DNA of 8,125 nucleotides, from NCBI GenBank assembly GCA_030619425.1, contig JAUXBJ010000049.1, forward strand, positions 1 through 8,125. The letters are read 5' to 3'. This DNA is from a bacterium. Its GTDB lineage: Bacteria > Zixibacteria > MSB-5A5 > GN15 > FEB-12. The notes beneath the pieces are model-generated. The model saw only the letters and a program-made list of their open reading frames with translations. It ran no database searches and was not told where the DNA came from. Shown here piece after piece: positions 6,250-8,125 of this stretch (positions are counted from its first letter, which is position 1; each line of letters opens with the position of its first letter). The translations under genes were made by a program, and so were the position numbers.

Positions 6250-6324
6250 GACCTCACCCTGAACGCTTCTCCGACCTCACCCTGAGCGCTTCTCCCACCT
6301 CACCCTGAGCGGAGTCGAAGGGGG
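6250..6324. repeat. 23-bp repeats ending in the inverted core hairpin
   Basis: Two 23-bp units (6250-6272, 6273-6295), each containing CACCCTGA and CGCTTCTCC and differing at one base, lead into CACCCT (6301-6306), GAGCGGAGTCGA (6307-6318) and AGGG (6319-6322). The middle is the exact reverse complement of the core in the 17-bp repeats, and the arms CCCT/AGGG are a third complementary pair. It belongs to the same family in the opposite orientation. Confidence 0.8.
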
Positions 6325-6368
6325 CTGATGTCTCAGCGTCCCTCACCGAGCGCCGGTCGAGTAGTTAC

Positions 6369-6397
6369 TTGACAAATATTTGACAGTCCACGATTAT
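6369..6397 (+). promoter_or_regulatory. Possible sigma-70-type promoter of the DUF2723 gene
   Basis: TTGACA (6369-6374) is followed after 17 bp by GATTAT (6392-6397). A better -10, TATACA (6395-6400), is 20 bp away, and a second TTGACA lies at 6380-6385. The region is AT-rich against its surroundings and lies 50-80 bp before the start codon, so a promoter is likely here even if the exact elements are unclear. Confidence 0.4.
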
Positions 6398-6449
6398 ACA
6401 AATGGATCGCATCGGACAATGGGAACAGCATTAGCCGTAAGGAGTCAGG

Positions 6450-8125
6450 ATGAGCAGTGCGCAGAAACCTTCATCGAAGCTCTATCTCGGTCTGGCAGTC
6501 ATCATAGTCGGTTTTGTCTGTCTGCGCACGCCACCCGTGGATTCCTTCTGGTCGATGACGGTCGCACCGCTGTTTCTGATTCTTGGTTACCTCGTTTTGA
6601 TTCCGTGCGGACTGTGGCCGCGCCGTCCCGAGGTGGTCACATCGGAGAATGAACCCGAATCGGCCAACAGTCGGTTAATAGTCCGGTTCACCGGTCTCGG
6701 GGTTTTCCTCGTGTCGCTGATTACTTACTGTCTGACGCTTTGGCCGGGTCCCCGGTGGTGGGACAGCGCCGGTTACATGGCCAGCAGCATAACTATGGGG
6801 GTCGACGGCGCGCCGGGATCGTTGCTCTTGCAGTTGCTGGGACGTCTGTCATGGTTCGCGACGTTTTTCGTGACGCCGTCGGCGCGGCTCAATCTGCTGT
6901 TAGCTTTGGCGACGGCGCTGGCGGTGACTATTGTGTTCTTCACCATCGTCCGGCTGCTGCGGTTTGCACGAGGCGATGATGACAGCGATGACACGGCGAT
7001 TGTCACCGGCGCGCTGGTAGCCTCGTTGACTCTCGCCTTCGCAGTGAGCGTCTGGGCGCACGCCGGCTACACCAACCCGTACGGGTTGAGCCTTTTTACG
7101 GCAGCGGTGTTGTTCTACCTCGCGGTGCGATGGTGGGAAGACCCGGACGCTGTGGGGGCCGGCAACTTCTTGTTGGTGGCAGTGTTCATCTTCGGTCTGG
7201 ACCTGAGTGTGCATCGGAGCAACCTCTTGTTCGTGCCGGGCTTCTTCGTAATGGTGCTGGTGCGACGACCGCGCACGCTTCTATCCGGTCGCCTGTGGTT
7301 GTGCGGTGTGGGTTTGTTCGCGCTCGGATTATCGCTGCAACTGTTCAACATGTTTCGTGCTCAACTCGACCCGCAGATCAACTTCTCCAACCCAGAGACC
7401 TTCGGTCGTCTTTGGGACTACCTGGCTCTTAAGCAGCGGGGTATCTCGGTGTTCGGAGCAGATATCCTGCAACGCAACGGCCCCTTGTGGGATACCCAGA
7501 TCAACCATGAGTACCTGCGCTATCTGGGGTGGAACTTCGCCGGCTTCGATTACGAATCTCTGGGGGTCAAATGGAACGCGCTGTACGGGCTGCCGCTGGC
7601 GGTCGGCCTCGTCGGTTTCCTGTACAGCTTCATGCGCAGGAGAGCAGCCTTACTGATCCTGATCATGTTCCTGTGCTCAAGCGCGCTGGCGATCTTCTAC
7701 CTGAACGTCCCGGTCGACTACTTCCGCAAGATGGACCGCCACTTCCTGGCCTCGTTCATGCTCTTCGCAGTTTGGATTGGAGTTGGTTCCTGTTTTTTGA
7801 TGCAACTGTTATCCAGAGTGACTGGATACCGACCGGCGGTAGACTGGCTGTTAGCTTTGCTGCTGGTGATCGCGCTGCCGGTGAATGCTCTGTTTGCTAA
7901 CTGGAAAATCAACGACCAGAGCCAAAACTACACGCCGTACGATTACGGCCGCAACCTGCTTGAGACGTGCGAACCGAATGCTATTCTTATCACCGCGGGC
8001 GACAGTGACACCTTTCCAATATGGTACTTGCAGATGGTCGAGGGTTTCCGCACCGACGTCATCGCCATGAACTACCCACTGCTCAATACCTCGTGGCGGC
8101 TGAAGAGTCTGTTGAAATACCAGCC
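6450..8125 (+). CDS. DUF2723 family GT-C-type membrane protein (protein O-mannosyltransferase-like), 3' end missing
   Basis: The frame is open from ATG 6450 to the window edge, 558 codons plus two bases. AAGGAG (6439-6444) lies 5 nt before the ATG. The protein is polytopic: two N-terminal helices (LYLGLAVIIVGFVC; APLFLILGYLVLIPCG), a short polar linker, then the DUF2723 core from about residue 80. That core has a first loop with Asp105 in WWDSAGY, followed by LLLQLLGRL and ARLNLLLALATALAV, many further helices, and near 507 the signature CEPNAILITAGDSDTFPIWY and LLNTSW. Relatives include TMEM260, a protein O-mannosyltransferase, so transfer of a lipid-linked sugar outside the membrane is likely. 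Odd points are loss of the usual Glu after the Asp-Ser/Cys-Gly motif and DGAPG where HPPG is typical. That comparison is from memory. The C-terminal part, often with TPR repeats, is not visible. Confidence 0.88.
   Translation, partial: MSSAQKPSSKLYLGLAVIIVGFVCLRTPPVDSFWSMTVAPLFLILGYLVLIPCGLWPRRPEVVTSENEPESANSRLIVRFTGLGVFLVSLITYCLTLWPGPRWWDSAGYMASSITMGVDGAPGSLLLQLLGRLSWFATFFVTPSARLNLLLALATALAVTIVFFTIVRLLRFARGDDDSDDTAIVTGALVASLTLAFAVSVWAHAGYTNPYGLSLFTAAVLFYLAVRWWEDPDAVGAGNFLLVAVFIFGLDLSVHRSNLLFVPGFFVMVLVRRPRTLLSGRLWLCGVGLFALGLSLQLFNMFRAQLDPQINFSNPETFGRLWDYLALKQRGISVFGADILQRNGPLWDTQINHEYLRYLGWNFAGFDYESLGVKWNALYGLPLAVGLVGFLYSFMRRRAALLILIMFLCSSALAIFYLNVPVDYFRKMDRHFLASFMLFAVWIGVGSCFLMQLLSRVTGYRPAVDWLLALLLVIALPVNALFANWKINDQSQNYTPYDYGRNLLETCEPNAILITAGDSDTFPIWYLQMVEGFRTDVIAMNYPLLNTSWRLKSLLKYQ

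Larger units (their letters stand above)
5842..6449. other. Divergent intergenic region with several palindromic repeats
   Basis: About 620 bp separate the divergent genes at 5828 and 6450. I see no credible gene. The left part (5842-6050) must hold the promoter of the minus-strand gene: AGTATA (5936-5941, TATACT on minus) and TTGACA (5972-5967 on minus) are present, but 25 bp apart, too far for one sigma-70 promoter. The right part is filled by the repeats at 6055-6324, listed separately, and a plus-strand promoter candidate at 6369-6397. Confidence 0.7.

Noticed and set aside
6740..7900. Several shorter open frames inside the last gene on both strands
   Set aside because: The frame from 6450 is continuous to the window end and carries DUF2723 signatures; the others are out-of-frame by-products of GC-rich coding DNA.

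Overview
The window looks like a chromosomal piece of an uncultivated, moderately GC-rich Gram-negative bacterium. A PEP-CTERM envelope protein, a secreted protein with a carboxypeptidase-regulatory-like domain and a GT-C membrane protein of the DUF2723 type fit the FCB/Zixibacteria side of the tree. That placement is inference from gene content and repeat style only; RecA is the one good phylogenetic marker here.

Layout. 13-669 (minus) encodes a short PEP-CTERM surface protein preceded by a near-consensus sigma-54 promoter (710-726). It diverges from recA (1110-2159, plus) across about 440 bp that also hold a perfect 8-bp inverted repeat just upstream of recA. After recA come REP-like palindromes, a small unrecognised membrane protein (2267-2650), and a REP-associated tyrosine transposase (RAYT) relic (2716-3252). 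The relic has an in-frame TAA at codon 20 and is bracketed by inverted 32-bp copies of one REP-like element. A 41-bp tandem array (3269-3391) and further hairpins follow. On the minus strand lie a DMT/EamA-type transporter (3471-4361) and a secreted, possibly lipidated protein (4671-5828); each has the same 29-bp hairpin plus T-tract element downstream. A divergent intergenic region of about 620 bp, dense in palindromes, precedes a 3'-truncated DUF2723 family membrane protein (6450 to the window end, plus).

The genes do not form one pathway. recA is housekeeping; the PEP-CTERM protein, the secreted protein and the GT-C protein all act in or on the envelope. The most unusual property is the density of small palindromic repeats: at least five families in 8 kb. 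In several of them, copies differ by paired substitutions that keep the arms complementary. One family has an invariant 12-nt core between interchangeable arms and has grown tandem arrays of its left half. Together with the RAYT relic this suggests REP/BIME-like elements under selection for hairpin structure, some reused as transcription terminators.
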